This document shows positions 1-13,546 of a stretch of DNA of 64,000 nucleotides, in pieces. Origin of the DNA: Eimeria necatrix (lineage: Eukaryota; Apicomplexa; Conoidasida; Eucoccidiorida; Eimeriidae). Below the pieces are notes generated by a model. It made no database searches. It was given only the letters and a program-made list of their open reading frames with translations, and was not told where the DNA came from. Numbering within the stretch: the stretch's first letter is position 1; each line of letters opens with the position of its first letter. Location of the stretch: assembly GCF_000499385.1 (NCBI RefSeq), contig NW_013652802.1, positions 1 through 64,000 on the forward strand. Direction: 5' to 3'. The position numbers and the translations under genes were made by a program.

Positions 1-1903
<1,903 letters not shown>

Positions 1904-2594
1904 TCAAGAAGGAAAAGGTTTTTGAAGCAGCAACGCAACAACGCCGCCCCACGGGCGACGGGCGCTGCGTCGGTCCTAGCAGTGATCGCAGCAGCAGAAG
2001 ACCGGGCTGTCTAGACAGCCCCTGGGGTTGAGTGCCGCGGGCCCGCCCAGTGTTCCCCTCCAATTCAAATTAAATCAATATTATTTAATTAATTAAAGCA
2101 TTACACACCCTAAAAACAGAAAGACTCTGCATTCAGCGCCAGGCGCCGCCTTCCCCCGCCGACGCGCAGACGACGCAATAGAGAGCCTGGCCAGCCGTCA
2201 GCTGTACGTACACTCCAGCGCATACAGTTCGTTCAGCGGGCAACTAATGGCTGTGTGCAGTTCTTCACTTTTTCTTCTTCTCAAAAGTGTCGCTACACCC
2301 CATCTAATAGCCCGGCGCGCCGCCCAGGCGCCGCCGCCCGCGCTGCAGCCTCCCAGGTGTACAGACACCCCAGCCACGTACGTACACCCGAGGCACGCAC
2401 ATCTGCATGCAGCGCAGCACTGCTGCAGCACTGCGAAAAGTCGAACAAGTAAAGAGTCGGTGTGGGATCGCTAGCAGCCTTCGTTTCAAATTTGGCAGCT
2501 GCGGCGAACTCTCACAAGTACAACAACCCCACCCTCAGCCCCCGCACTTCACTGAAAAGCGCTGAGCCAAATGAGGCCCCCACACAATTTCTAA

Positions 2595-2752
2595 AGGGCC
2601 CTTCAGCGGCACCGGGGGCCCCCCTCAGCCCTCTAGGCATCGGGGGCCCTCTAGAGGGGCCCCCAAGGGAAACCCAAGGGGCCCCCAGGGGGCCCCCAAG
2701 GGGCCCCCAAGGGGCCCCCAAGGGCCCCTGAGGGGCCCCAAAATGGGGCCCC
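2595..2752. repeat. GGGGCCCC / AAGGGGCCCC run
   Basis: A GC-rich tract built from repeated GGGGCCCCCAAG units and related CCCTCTAGAGGGGCCCC palindromes. In minus frame it would read as Gly-Ala-Pro/Gly-Pro-Leu repeats. The units are self-complementary and can form strong hairpins. Confidence 0.85.
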
Positions 2753-2984
2753 CGAGGCCTCAGCGCAGTCTGCATTTTAGCAACCAAAGAAGCAGCAGTG
2801 GAAGCTGCTGCGTGCGCAGATAAAGCCTGTTGGAGCTTTTGAGGCTTTTGTTTTAAAGAAGGAGAATTTGTTTTAAATTGCATTTTCTTTTTTCGCTATT
2901 TGCGTTTTATTTTTATTTCCAATTTGCTCTTCTGACGCTGCCCACACAAACGCGCCCACGCGCCGCCAAGGCCCCCAGGCGAGC

Positions 2985-3262
2985 CGTCGCTAGCTAGCTG
3001 GCTGCCAGCTAGCTAGCGACGCAGCTAGCCAGCCAGCTAGCTGCTGCCTACTTACTCCGCTAGCTAGCTAGCTACCTAGCTAGCTAGTAAGTAGGACGGC
3101 TAGCTAGCTAGCAAGCTGGCTAGCTAGCTAGCAAGCTGGCTAGCTAGCTAGCTAGCAAGCTGGCTAGCTAGATAGGTAGCCACCTAGCTTGCTAGGAAGC
3201 TAGCTCGCTTGCTAGGAAGCTAGCCAGCTAGCTAGCTGGCTAGCTACCTAGCTAGCTAAAAG
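2985..3262. repeat. GCTA tetranucleotide microsatellite, interrupted
   Basis: About 275 bases dominated by GCTAGCTA, broken by GCTGGCTA, AAGCTGGC and CTACCTAG variants. GCTAGC is self-complementary, so the whole tract is palindromic at short scale. No coding reading is plausible. Confidence 0.95.
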
Positions 3263-3299
3263 AGGATCCGTTTGGGACCGCCGCCGCCGGACTCTGCAG

Positions 3300-3425
3300 G
3301 GACTGCTGCTAGCTGCTGCTTGCTGCTGCTAGCTGCTGCCAGCTGCCGCTAGCTGCTGCTTGCTGCTGCTTGCTGCTGCTTGCTGCTGCTTGCTGCTGCT
3401 TGCTGCTGCTAGCTGCTGCTAGTCC
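3300..3425. repeat. CTG/TGC tract with GCTTGCTGCT hexamer variants
   Basis: Repeated CTGCTTGCTG and CTGCTAGCTG units follow the GCTA microsatellite, probably arising from mixing of the CTG and GCTA repeat types. No start codon or splice context supports translation. Confidence 0.85.
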
Positions 3426-3709
3426 ACGAAAAGCTTCTAAATTTCTTTTTTGTTTTGCTGCTTCATGCTGGCTTCTCGGGGGTGGCTTTGATCATCACGC
3501 CGTCTGTACACCGCAGCACGCGAAAAGTCGCAAAAAGGAAACTTGGCATTTTTCTTTTTTAACATTTTAATCATTTCTGCTTTTTTTTAATTGTGTCTGC
3601 AGTTTGCTGCTGCAGCAAACTGCGGAAAGTTCGCTGCAACTTGCTGCTGCAGCAAAAGGCGAAATTAAATTCAAATTCAATCTTGGAGTTGAACAGAAAG
3701 CGAACTTAC

Positions 3710-5373
3710 GCAGCTTTTCAACTTGCTTCTGCAGCTGCTCCATTTGCTCGTCTTCGACTACAGAGCCTTCTTTGAGGACTTCTTTGGCTTTGGAGTTTTC
3801 CAAAGGAAGAATTATAATTTGGCGCATTGAAGAAAAGTTCGCGGAGCGGCCTTCTGCAAGATGCCTCAAGACTTGAACTTGTTCAGTGGCTTTGGGGGCT
3901 GCAGCGGGCTCGGCCACTTCCTGGGGCCCCTCGGGGAAAATGCTTTGGTTGTTGCTGTCGTTTGCTGCTGCTGCTGCTGCTGCTGCGGGCGCTGCTGCTG
4001 CTGCTGCGTCGCCAGAACCCTCCGGCTTTCCTGCTGCTGCTCCTGCTGCTGCTTCTGCAGCCTGGCCCTCCCCCTTCTGAGCCTCCTCCGCAGTAGGCTC
4101 TGTGCCAGCATTTGTTTGCGAAGCTTCTTCAGCCAAACTCGAAACTATTTTTCCGCCGTCGGGCCCCTCCTTGATGCTTCCCTGAGCCGGAAAGCAGCCA
4201 GCAGCAACTTGAACAGTCAGCAACGGAATCTGCACTGCAGCGCGAGCTTGCAAATTAATTAATTTGATTAAAAATGACAAAACTCTGTCAAAATTGCAAA
4301 AGAGTCGCCGATGCTGCACAATTGCCTGCAAAGATCTGCAGCCACCAGCGCTGTACAAGAAGTAGCTTCTGCTTCACGACTTTGCAAGCAACTTTGCACG
4401 AATTTGCATGCAAATTCACCCAACTCCGCATGCAATTGAAAGTAGAGGTTCCAGAGTTTTCTTACGGGCTCATGGCGCTCCAAAACGAGCAACAAAATTG
4501 AAAATGGAGCTCGGACCAAGTCCGGGAAAGCGTGGATGTAGGCGGAGTACGAACAGGTGAGCCGCAGACACTCCAGCGCCGCTTCGCAGACTTTCTTCTG
4601 TCCGTCGGCGTTTTTCATCGCCATCTGCAAAAAGAAAAATTAAAACGCCACTGACATTTCAAATTCCAAATCTTTTCAAAATCTTTTCCAAGTTCGAAGT
4701 GCTTTTCAACAACTGACACGGCAAAATGCCAGAAACAGCAGGTTTCACACAGACCCACGCAACGCTGTGACGCATTCAAGTTGCAATTCTAGACGGAAAC
4801 CCAGGCTCTAATAACTTATTCGAAGAATTTCATAAAATATATTTATATTTTTCAAAATATTATAAATATTTGCGCATATATTTGCCCAGTTTCTCACCGG
4901 GATTCCGACTTTCAGCGTGCGCTTTCCATTTTGCAAAGTGAAGCGGGACTCTTTGATTTCGACGTAAATGGGAGGCTTAATTTGCAACAAAAGGAGTTCG
5001 CCCTCCTGCACAGTGGGTTTTTTGTGCGCGTATTGTTGCACAAGTGCTTGGCTGTTGTTCTCGTTCAGAAGCATCAGATACACGCCATCGCCCTCGCCTG
5101 TTATGAACTCCTTGGCCTTGTCTGCAGCAGCAGCAGCAGCAGCAGGCTCGGCAGCAGCTGCTGCTGCAGCGCCCCCTGCATCAGCGCCAGCAGCTGGGGC
5201 CGCAGCGGGAGGCTGCTGTGGGGCCCCAGCAGCCGGGGAAGATCCAGAAACTTCCACAGTTGCCCTTCTCGCCTTGGGCTCTGAGGCTGAGTTTTGCTTG
5301 CCACACACAGCCCCCATTTCAGCACTTGCAAGATTCAAGAGTTTGGCTGCAGCGAAGGGAATCTGTACGAGGC
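3710..5373 (-). CDS. unrecognised protein with poly-Ala runs, partial model
   Basis: Function not recognised. Three minus-strand exons join in phase: 5373-4898 (acceptor GTGTGCAG; LVQIPFAAAKLLNLAS, a poly-Ala/Pro run, then GEGDGVYLMLLNEN...GKRTLKVGIP), 4624-4466 (MAMKNADGQKKVCEAALECLRL...VLERHEP) and 4229-3710 (IPLLTVQVAAGC, a second poly-Ala run, ILPLENSKAKEVLKEG and a coiled-coil end EQMEQLQKQVEKL, donor GTAAGT at 3709). The second exon looks like one amphipathic ARM/HEAT-type helix pair. Both ends are open: a possible first exon begins near 5736 (MSRFALIANFEFGFRG, donor GTGAGC) but its phase does not fit, and at least one downstream exon is missing. An in-frame ATG at 5317 (MGAVCGKQ) is an alternative start. 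Confidence 0.55.
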
Positions 5374-5739
5374 CTGCACACAAGAAAAAGGAGAAAAGAA
5401 GAGAATTTGAAAGGAAAAAATGAAACTTGAAACGCCGGGAAATTGCAAATCCTGCAACTGTTGACCCACAGCTCAACAGACCAACGCGCCGCAGCTGAGG
5501 AGCCGCTGCTGCGCTGCAGCTCCTGCTAAAAGTGCGGGGCTGATTTGTTTGACTTTCAAATTGGAAAATAAATCCAGAATTGGAAATAAAGTGCTGCGAA
5601 ACTAAAGTAAGAAGCCGCAAGGCGGGTCTGCTGCGCGGCGTGCAGCAGCAAGGCCTGTGCAGTTCCGTGGGGGCTCACCTGGGGAACCCGCGGAATCCGA
5701 ATTCAAAGTTCGCAATTAATGCAAAACGGCTCATAGTTT

Positions 5740-8700
5740 TTAAATCTGGTAAGAAATTTCAGAGAAGAATGCAGGCGAAGGACAGGGCTTTCCAGTATCG
5801 AGAGAAAGCAGAGAGCCCCGCAGCACGCCACGACTGCCCATGTCGGATTCGGGCTGAACTCCGCAGCGTTTTGCCACTCTTTTGTTTTTTTGCAATTCAA
5901 TAACTAAAATAAAATTATTATAGACATATTAACACGTCGGAAGCTCCAGTCCAACGCAACGAGGATAGCGCGCACGCCTGTCTTCCCTCCGACGCCGAGC
6001 AAGTGACTAGCCAAGTGGCAGTGGTTCTTCCTTGGAAAATTAAAGAATAACCCAGCAAAGAGATGCAAATTAAGTAATAAGAATAACTAAGGGAGGCAGA
6101 AGAGATGCATTTCCACTTACATTTTCGCGGAAAGCCCAGTTTGCCGGCGCTGCGGAGCCTGAGCACCAGTGGCCTGTGCTGCGTAGCGCTGCTCGTCTAA
6201 ATCCTCCAGTTACTCTCGCAAAAGTACAAATTATTACTAAACAAATTTCATAATTCAGTTCAAACAAAAGAGAGAGAAGATCCACCAGTTAATTGCATTT
6301 CTCCTGCCTCGTGCCCCTCACTAGAGTTCACACACTAACCAGTGGCGCGCGTCAGTGGCCCACGGCACTTCTGCTAAGAGCAAAACCTGCACAATTTTGT
6401 GTTTCTGAAAAAAGTTGAAATGGCACTGCAGATCCCTAATCAGCGAATACGCTGGAGGATACATACAACTTTGAAATAGCAAAGACTCAGCATGAGCAAA
6501 CTTTCAATGAAATTCTGCGTAAACGCAATACAAAGCCAGATAATAAGGTTGAAGTCTCGCCAGACCAGCTATGGGAAAGAATACCATGTTAAATCTAGAA
6601 GATTCCACTTGCATTTCAATGCCTGATCCCAAAGAGCTCATTAGAGCTTCGGGGGCCCCAGGAGCTACCGGAGCCTTTAAATTTCTTTTGCGTTGCACAG
6701 TGAAACAATCATATTGCATCTTTGCAATTATGTTTTCCTTTTTGCATAATCTTGCCTGAAAAGCAGCACCTTTTGCTCTTATATCAAATGCTAAATTGAA
6801 TTGGAAAGAAGCTGTGAGCGTGACGGTCAGCAATGGTCACCTCTGGGCATTTAGCTCTGCGTGTCCTACGGCATTGGGTTTTCTGTGTCTTTTGCATTTT
6901 TCCTGAAGTCTTGGAAATTCTAGGGGAACAGAAACCCAGACAAGCCCCGCAGTTTTCAGCTTTTCTCCCACAGGTCGGAAGTGCATTTGAAGTGACTCCA
7001 CCCGCAGTTGAAGAGGAATATGCCTTGAAGCAGAGGAGTTGAGTATTGTATAATATTGCTTTTCTTCTTTGTATATGCATATTATACTGGAGTAACTCAA
7101 GGGGAAGCAAAAAGGGTGCTTACACTCGTAGCGCTAGCATGAACAAAGTCTGGGCCAGGAAGTTGCAAGGGTTCACTGAATGCCAAGCCCAATATGAAAA
7201 AATGAAATATAATTGAAACGCTCTTGCTTAAGATGTTTTCTTTGTATTTAATAAATACTCCCGACAGCAGGGGCTTCCGTGAAGGTGCTTTTCACAGAAG
7301 CCTGGAGCGCAAGCTGGCAGCAAGTTGAGCGAAGGCTTCTACATTCAGTGTCGAAATCAAAGAATGCCACGCAAAAGTCACGTAATATATAGAATAAAAA
7401 TATGTGTCTAGCGCAAAGATCCCAGTGCTTAGGCAATGGCGTCAGGTCTGCTGAAGCTTTCAAACAAACAAGTGGCACTCACTGTTCTGTGATAACCGGA
7501 TCTTCTCTGTTTTTATTTTAACTTGCGGCGCACAACGTACCGTTCATTGGCAAGCCTTTTGATCTCATTACCACTGCATTTCCAGACTCGGCTCCTTCCT
7601 AATTTAGGCATAGTCCTGGCACCGTAAATTATGGTAATATAATGGCAAGTAACGCATTCTATTAGCTCTACAGACTACTGTGCAGACGAGCACTCATGGT
7701 TAAAGAACTCTCAAAAAGAAAAGATTTCTTTTTGTTAATTAAAGTGAGAATTATTACAAATGGTGATATGAATGCATACAAGTGTAAACCATGGAATTTT
7801 GGGGAAATTTTCAAAATGGCACCACACGGAGTGTGGTTACGTAGATTTGCAATTAAATCCGTAGGAAGCTAATTAAAGGTCTCTACTGATCTGTAAGCAT
7901 TTGCATGATTGAGTTGTACGCATTCGACATCGTGTCTACATGAATTGCTAGCGCAAGCTCTCTGAATGAGGTTTCATGCTGCATTATTCCCACCACAAAA
8001 TGGCGATCACTTTCTTGCGTTCCATTCTGCTGCTTGATAGAATAAGACAAGGAAATGTTTCATATTCTTGCCCTAAATGCTGGGAAACGACTCTTTTGCT
8101 TGAGGAAAAATGCTGCAAAGGGAGCTGAGACTCCCAGTGGGTGACAACTAAAATGCACAAACCCCCACAGCCCGTCGCAGCTAAAGTTCATAGCCGAAAA
8201 GACACTGGCAGAACCCACAAAACGGAATTCATGTGAACAAAAAAACAACTAACTCATTAGTTTTTAGCTCGATTGTTTCCACATCTGCCTCTCAAGCCTC
8301 CTAACAATCCTAACGCTACAAACTTGCAAAGCCTTGTACGCAGCCTCGAGAGCCGGTCTACTAACTTATGTTCTCAAACAACTGCAAGTAAATGAAATTC
8401 CTGGGTTTGATGAAGGCAAAAGGATGCATAATTTGAAGAGGGTTACAAAGCTTGAGTTATGTTTGCGCAGGTGGTACTGACCTGAAGAGCCTTCCCACAA
8501 GAACCCGTTTACGTGGCGCAAAGAAGCAAAAATTAAAACAAACGCATTAAATATTATATTTTTGTTCCTAAATGTTTACCCAGCGGAAATACAGTATTGG
8601 AGGGAATGCCACTACCTGGCAGGCAGAACCAGGCCTTCTCTCCTCAAAGACATGACTGATTACAGAGAAGGCTCAGGCCATCAAACTTCGGTGTATCTTG

Positions 8701-9877
8701 GGACAGACATAAAGAACAATGCTCTTATGCAAGTTTATTTCACACTCTGGAATTTCTGTTTATTCCTCGCGACTGAAGGCCAGGCGGCGTGTTCACCTCC
8801 TACCCTTATACTCCTCACTGCATGCAAAGTGGGCAACTACTGAATTATTATTCCATGGCCATGGCAGATAAGGCTCTAAAGCAGTGTGAATGGAGAGAAT
8901 GATCAAGCGCAGTGTAGTGGTAGGGCTCTGAATAAACGCCCTTCTGCCTCTTTCGCAGTGTTGTCTTTCCTCCCCCAGCACTCTTGTGTTCTTTTCCTTC
9001 TTGTACGACTGGCAGAGTGATAATATAGGCGAATTTCAGTGCAGAACTCTTGGAGCAGGCAATGCCGTAACTTCACCCTGGAATAAAGCAAGCTGCCTAA
9101 TGCTAATCGCCGATTCCGCTGGTCTTCAGGTTCATCCTCCTGTCCCACATTGGCTTATTTTTTTAGTTTTTTTGGATGCTTTTGGATAAAATGAAATTAA
9201 AAGGCGAAATAAGGGGAATAAGAAGTTAATTGTGGGTAAAAAAGTGGTTTATTTACAGGAAACGTTGGGTAAAGGGAGAGCGCGCAGCAGAGCGAGCCCT
9301 CCAGAATTTGTGTTGGGGGGGTTCGGCATTTTTCTGTAACTCGCTCTCTCACACAACCTAACGAGTTTACACGGACACCTGAGAACTGTTTATGGAAGCC
9401 CTGTAGTCCTGACACTGGTTTCACTGCGCAGTGTGAATCCTCCCAACATATCCACGCATTTGCAACGCTCCACTTTGACAGTGTCTGGTTAGCATGGACT
9501 AAAAACTGATTGAAAAGATTCTGCCTTCGTTTGCTTGACTAGTCTGGAACTCAGCAGGAAGCTCTGCAGCTATTGTGCAAGAGTCTATGAAGCCCGTGGA
9601 TCGGGAGCGGCTGGGGCAAAAGTGTGCGTGCAGGCGCATTGAACTATCTAAATTCTGTATTTTTGTTTTTCCAATTAAAAAGTATTTTGTACACCTCTAC
9701 TGCTCCCTGAACAGGCATGCTACGCCCTCCTTGTAAGGAATGGCGTGGCTGCTGCGGCAGCCCCGTGGCGCTACAGAAAAGACCGGCAACAGCCTGAAGG
9801 GAATTACAGAACAATTGAAGTAAAATTAGCATTTCCACATCACAACAGGGCCAAGGCATCCTCACTGCTTACTGAAA
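5740..9877. other. gene-poor stretch, no assigned gene
   Basis: The repeat types of the first 5.9 kb stop here and AT content rises. Open frames are short and lack consistent splice context. I found no tRNA-like arm pair, no microsatellite of note and no recognisable protein motif. Confidence 0.5.
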
Positions 9878-10350
9878 ATGACGAAGCAAGAGATGGTTCA
9901 GATGTACCAAAGGAACATAGAGGAGCTCACCGCGCAGAATCCGCATGCAGAGGTCTGCAGAACAACTTATTGAGCCTAATCCGTTTCCAATCGTTTCCAT
10001 TTACTAGCTCTAGTTGAACTTCTCCACGGGGGGGGCTGCCGCTGTCGTGTTCCCAGCTCGAATTCAAAGTAGCGGCAGCAGGCATTGCTGGCCACTGCTC
10101 ACTGCTGACTCCACAGCAACGCCCATTGATGGCGATAGACAGCCATGAAAGGGTTTTGGAGCAGATCATGCTTATGGGGGCGTTCATGTAGGCCAACTAG
10201 TCGTTCCTTATAGTTTTCCGTTCATGTTCGGGATAGATCAGTTTGGTGTTACTTTGCAGGACCCTCGCCTGCTCCAGGCTAACCAGGGGAGCGCGTGCGC
10301 CCTTCGCTACACCATGTTCTGCCGGTAAGAAAGCACGAGTCAATAGCTGA
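9878..10350 (+). CDS. possible small spliced gene (about 78 residues)
   Basis: Not recognised. Three plus-strand pieces join in phase: 9878-9952 (MTKQEMVQMYQRNIEELT...PHAE), 10117-10187 after acceptor CTCCACAG (QRPLMAIDSHERVLEQIMLMGAFM) and 10260-10350 after acceptor ACTTTGCAG. Composition of the first two is convincingly protein-like: charged, helical, no low complexity. The first donor (GAG|GTCTGC) is weak. The third piece has a rival frame (DPRLLQANQGSACALRYTMF) that looks equally real, so the C-terminus is unsure. Nothing in the flanks suggests a partner gene. Confidence 0.3.
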
Positions 10351-12548
10351 ACGGGTTTTTAAGATGCCAGTTTCTTGCTGTTTCCTCGATTTCTTTGCTG
10401 CTCTTGTGCACCATATAGTGCTCATTTCAGGAGGCCTTTTACCGCTGTGGAGCAATAAGGCAGTAACAGTTTTCAACTCGGATGAAAACATGTAGTAGTG
10501 CACGTGATGTACCAAAGAAAATTTAGTTGTAAAAGGTCTGGCGTTGGTGTGGCTGTGGTGGCGGGCAGGTGTGCACGGGAGCTGGGCGAGGAGAACCCGC
10601 GTTGCAAGTAAGCTGGATTTTGCATTCCTTTGTATCAGATAAAACCAGCTTTCTTCATTTCATTCATAAATAGAAAAATGGGACATTCTATCCGATTAAA
10701 GCATGTGAGGCAGCATATAATGTTGAGCTGCTGCTGTGCACAGGTACCAGTATTACCGCGCACAGATCGCGTGTACAGCTGAACAGATGGATGACTGGAA
10801 CGAACACAGAAGCCGCGGTGGGACACCCCTGAATCTGAAGCTTCTTAGCTCTTACCCTGCTTGAATGAGACATCTTTTTCTGCAAAGGAGGGATAAAGTG
10901 CTCCGGTTGTTTTGCAGAACTGTGTGTTCTTGTGTTTACCTGTGGGAATGGACGCTGCAGGCACATGCATGTTCGACATCATGCCCGAGCGGTCTACAAA
11001 GCATCTGCGGCAGTAACCTGAACACTATGGGCGCGCCCGCCTCCGACTTCTTTCGTCGGCGTACGCGGGTGCACAGAAAGTGAAATGAAAAACTTTTTTT
11101 TCGCCACTCGTTTGCGAAGAAGCCGCACTGCTGGCGCAGCTGCGCTTGACAGCGCAAGAACGGCGACTGTCAGTTGAATCTAATAATGTAACTGAAGTCG
11201 CGGTCCAGCACTCGCACGTTGAACTTCTAGTTTGCGGATCCGCCATTTAGAAAAAGAACTGTTCACTTCAGAGAACTGAGAGGCTATGCGCGTTGCTGTG
11301 GCAAGCAAGCGAGGCTGCTATTTCCTGCTCAATTCGACCAACTGCACTTCTCTCCCTGTGGAGATTTGCTAATTCAGGCAGGTCAATCCTGCTGCTTGTT
11401 TTTAGTTATTATGCGTAGTCCCTCCTCAGCTACTCGAAGCTACTTAGAAACTGCTGCAGTTAGTATCGCTTCTGCACTATGCACTGTCATGCACCTTACT
11501 GACACGGCGCCAGCCGTGTTTTCACTCTATACGTTGCCGTACCCAGAGGAACCATAGAGGGGTTCACTACCCTGCAGATACTGGTCTCAATTGATTGATA
11601 CTGTGTACGTGTTGTTGCATTAGAGAATCAAAATTTCTACATATAAAGAACTTTTATTAGCTATATACTGCAATACCACTGACTGGTAGCACCTGCGAAA
11701 ACTTGATCATTGCTTGCATGAAACACTAACAGCAACGTCTCTGTGCCCTACCCACTTCCCTCTAAATCTGCGCCACTGCTAGTTCTAAGCCTGCCTCGCC
11801 GCTAGCTACCCCGCTGCTCTCCTCATTCCCCTACTAATTCATCCAGAAGTTGAGTACTTGAAGCCTTCTTTGGCCATACAGTAACTACACCGAATCCTGC
11901 CGTTTCTACCGGTGGAATGGAAACCTGAAGCACCAAATGTTCGCGACAGCTCTAGTTTCCGCAATGCCTTACACCACACTGCGTCGGATACTGTTTATAC
12001 TTGGCCCCTTTTGGGGCGTCACCTTGAAAACATCTTTGCATGAACCGTCAGCAAGCGGCGGTTCAAGAAAAAAGCTGTCACACTGAATACTGCTGCGCCC
12101 GCACGTTTACACCCTGCAAGTGCAACTCCGTCGAAGCTCCCAAGAAAGCCCGTCACAGCCGGCAGTCCCCGCTCACTCTCCAGCTAGGACTACATTATAT
12201 TGAAACGCGGCGAAGGAACGAAGGCAGACACTCACTCAACTCGTGATCGGACAGACTCAGAAAACGCATGGTTTTGCATCATTCACCTTGAGCCCCAAAA
12301 TCCGGATGTGTTACTACAATTACTACTATTAATCCCAACACATGTAATCCGAATGCACCGTTATGATGAGGAAGCGCGCCCACGCCAAACACTCAGCGCG
12401 GGTCAACAGCCCTTAATTCTAATTCTAAACTGTAATTCTACTTGCATCTATATTCCCACACGCACCACATATATACATATCACCGACGCCTTCAACTCCA
12501 GCACTGCACCTTCTACCTAAAATCTGTCTACACCACCACCTCAACTCC
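10351..12548. other. intergenic stretch, nothing assigned
   Basis: Short open frames on both strands with no supported splice joins or motifs. A possible extra plus-strand exon near 10961-11016 follows a GCTGCAG acceptor but cannot be tied to the small gene upstream. Confidence 0.4.
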
Positions 12549-13546
12549 TCAGATCAGCAGATCCAGTTCAGCATCGAAACGGGGAACGGGCACATATCCG
12601 CCTTCCGTGGGTTTCACCAAGGACACCTGTGGCTTGTTGTTCCCCAACTTGTTGCACTGCTCCTCGGTGAACCCCGCAGCAAGGCACTGCTGAGATGCCG
12701 TCAGATCCTTGATGCTGCGTTGGTCCCCCCTCGAAACACTCTCTGCAATGTTGTCCGGCAACAAGCCCTTCTCGACCCCCTCGCTCAACAGCACGGAGGA
12801 TGGGAACACAACCATGGCCTCCGACCCGCTCGAGCTCACCATATATCCCGCCAGGCTTGCAAGAAGCACCCCAGGAGTCGCAATGCACCTTTCGGGCAAG
12901 TGCACCGTACTGCGAACATGGAAGCTGCGGGAGAAGAGGCTGCAGACGCCCACAGCACAAAAACGAGACCTTGAGCTCCACCTATCTCGGAAGCCTAAGA
13001 TGCGCCTCACCGCCACCAAAAAAACCCAAACTTACCTTTCGCTCTTCTCCCCGTGCTCCTTGCGCGTCTGTTCACGGTGGATACTCGCCGACAGATATTT
13101 CCCGTTGTAGTCCATTCCAAACGTGACGCTGTTCATTGAGACGCTGTTGTCACCCATCTTAACTCGGAATTGGCATCTGCAGCAAGCGGCCACACCAAAA
13201 CCCACACAAGCAAAGTGAGCGTTCGAGCGGCTGTCACCCTTCCCATGTCCTGTACAACTTACGTCCGCTCGTCACCTTCCTGGGGGGAAATCGACAAATC
13301 CGCCCCCACTGGCTGCATCATATCACCCATTGGGCCCAGCACACCGAAGAGAGACGACATGGACTGCTGGAAAAGCTTCTCCAGCTCTGCAAGCGACCCG
13401 CCACCAAAGAATCCACCCATGTCCGGAGACTCTGGCTTTTCAGCTTCCACAATGCTCTGTTGTTCATTTGCATCGCAATTCGCGAAGGACAGGTGTGCTG
13501 CCATCAGAGCAGCAACAGAAGCAAACTGCACTCGCAATGGAGCCAT
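12549..13546 (-). CDS. secreted protein with alpha-crystallin (small HSP)-like domain
   Basis: Three exons join in phase to 271 residues: 13546-13263, 13176-13036 and 12939-12549 (a second acceptor 15 nt further on, at 12924, keeps frame). The start MAPLRVQFASVAALMAAHLSFANC is a clear signal peptide. A Gly/Met/Phe-rich stretch follows (MGGFFGGGSLAELEKLFQQS...GPMGDMM), then from residue ~96 a segment shaped like an alpha-crystallin domain: FRVKMGDNSV, YNGKYLSASIHREQTRKEHG, FHVRSTVHLPERC (compare FxRxxxLPExv of small heat-shock proteins). Near the C-terminus YVPVPRF resembles the V/I-x-V/I tail motif. The fold call is from pattern only. If right, this is a chaperone-like protein of the secretory pathway. 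Five Cys after the signal peptide region are unusual for the family. Confidence 0.65.

Noticed and set aside
3861..4262. Plus frames rich in Cys/Leu/Ala opposite the poly-Ala gene
   Set aside because: Antisense readings of CTG-type codons (poly-Cys, poly-Leu); the minus frame has correct splice joins and protein-like flanks.
5317..5334. MGAVCGKQ as an N-myristoylated, palmitoylated N-terminus
   Set aside because: The frame continues upstream to a good splice acceptor at 5374, so this Met is probably internal. Kept only as an alternative start.
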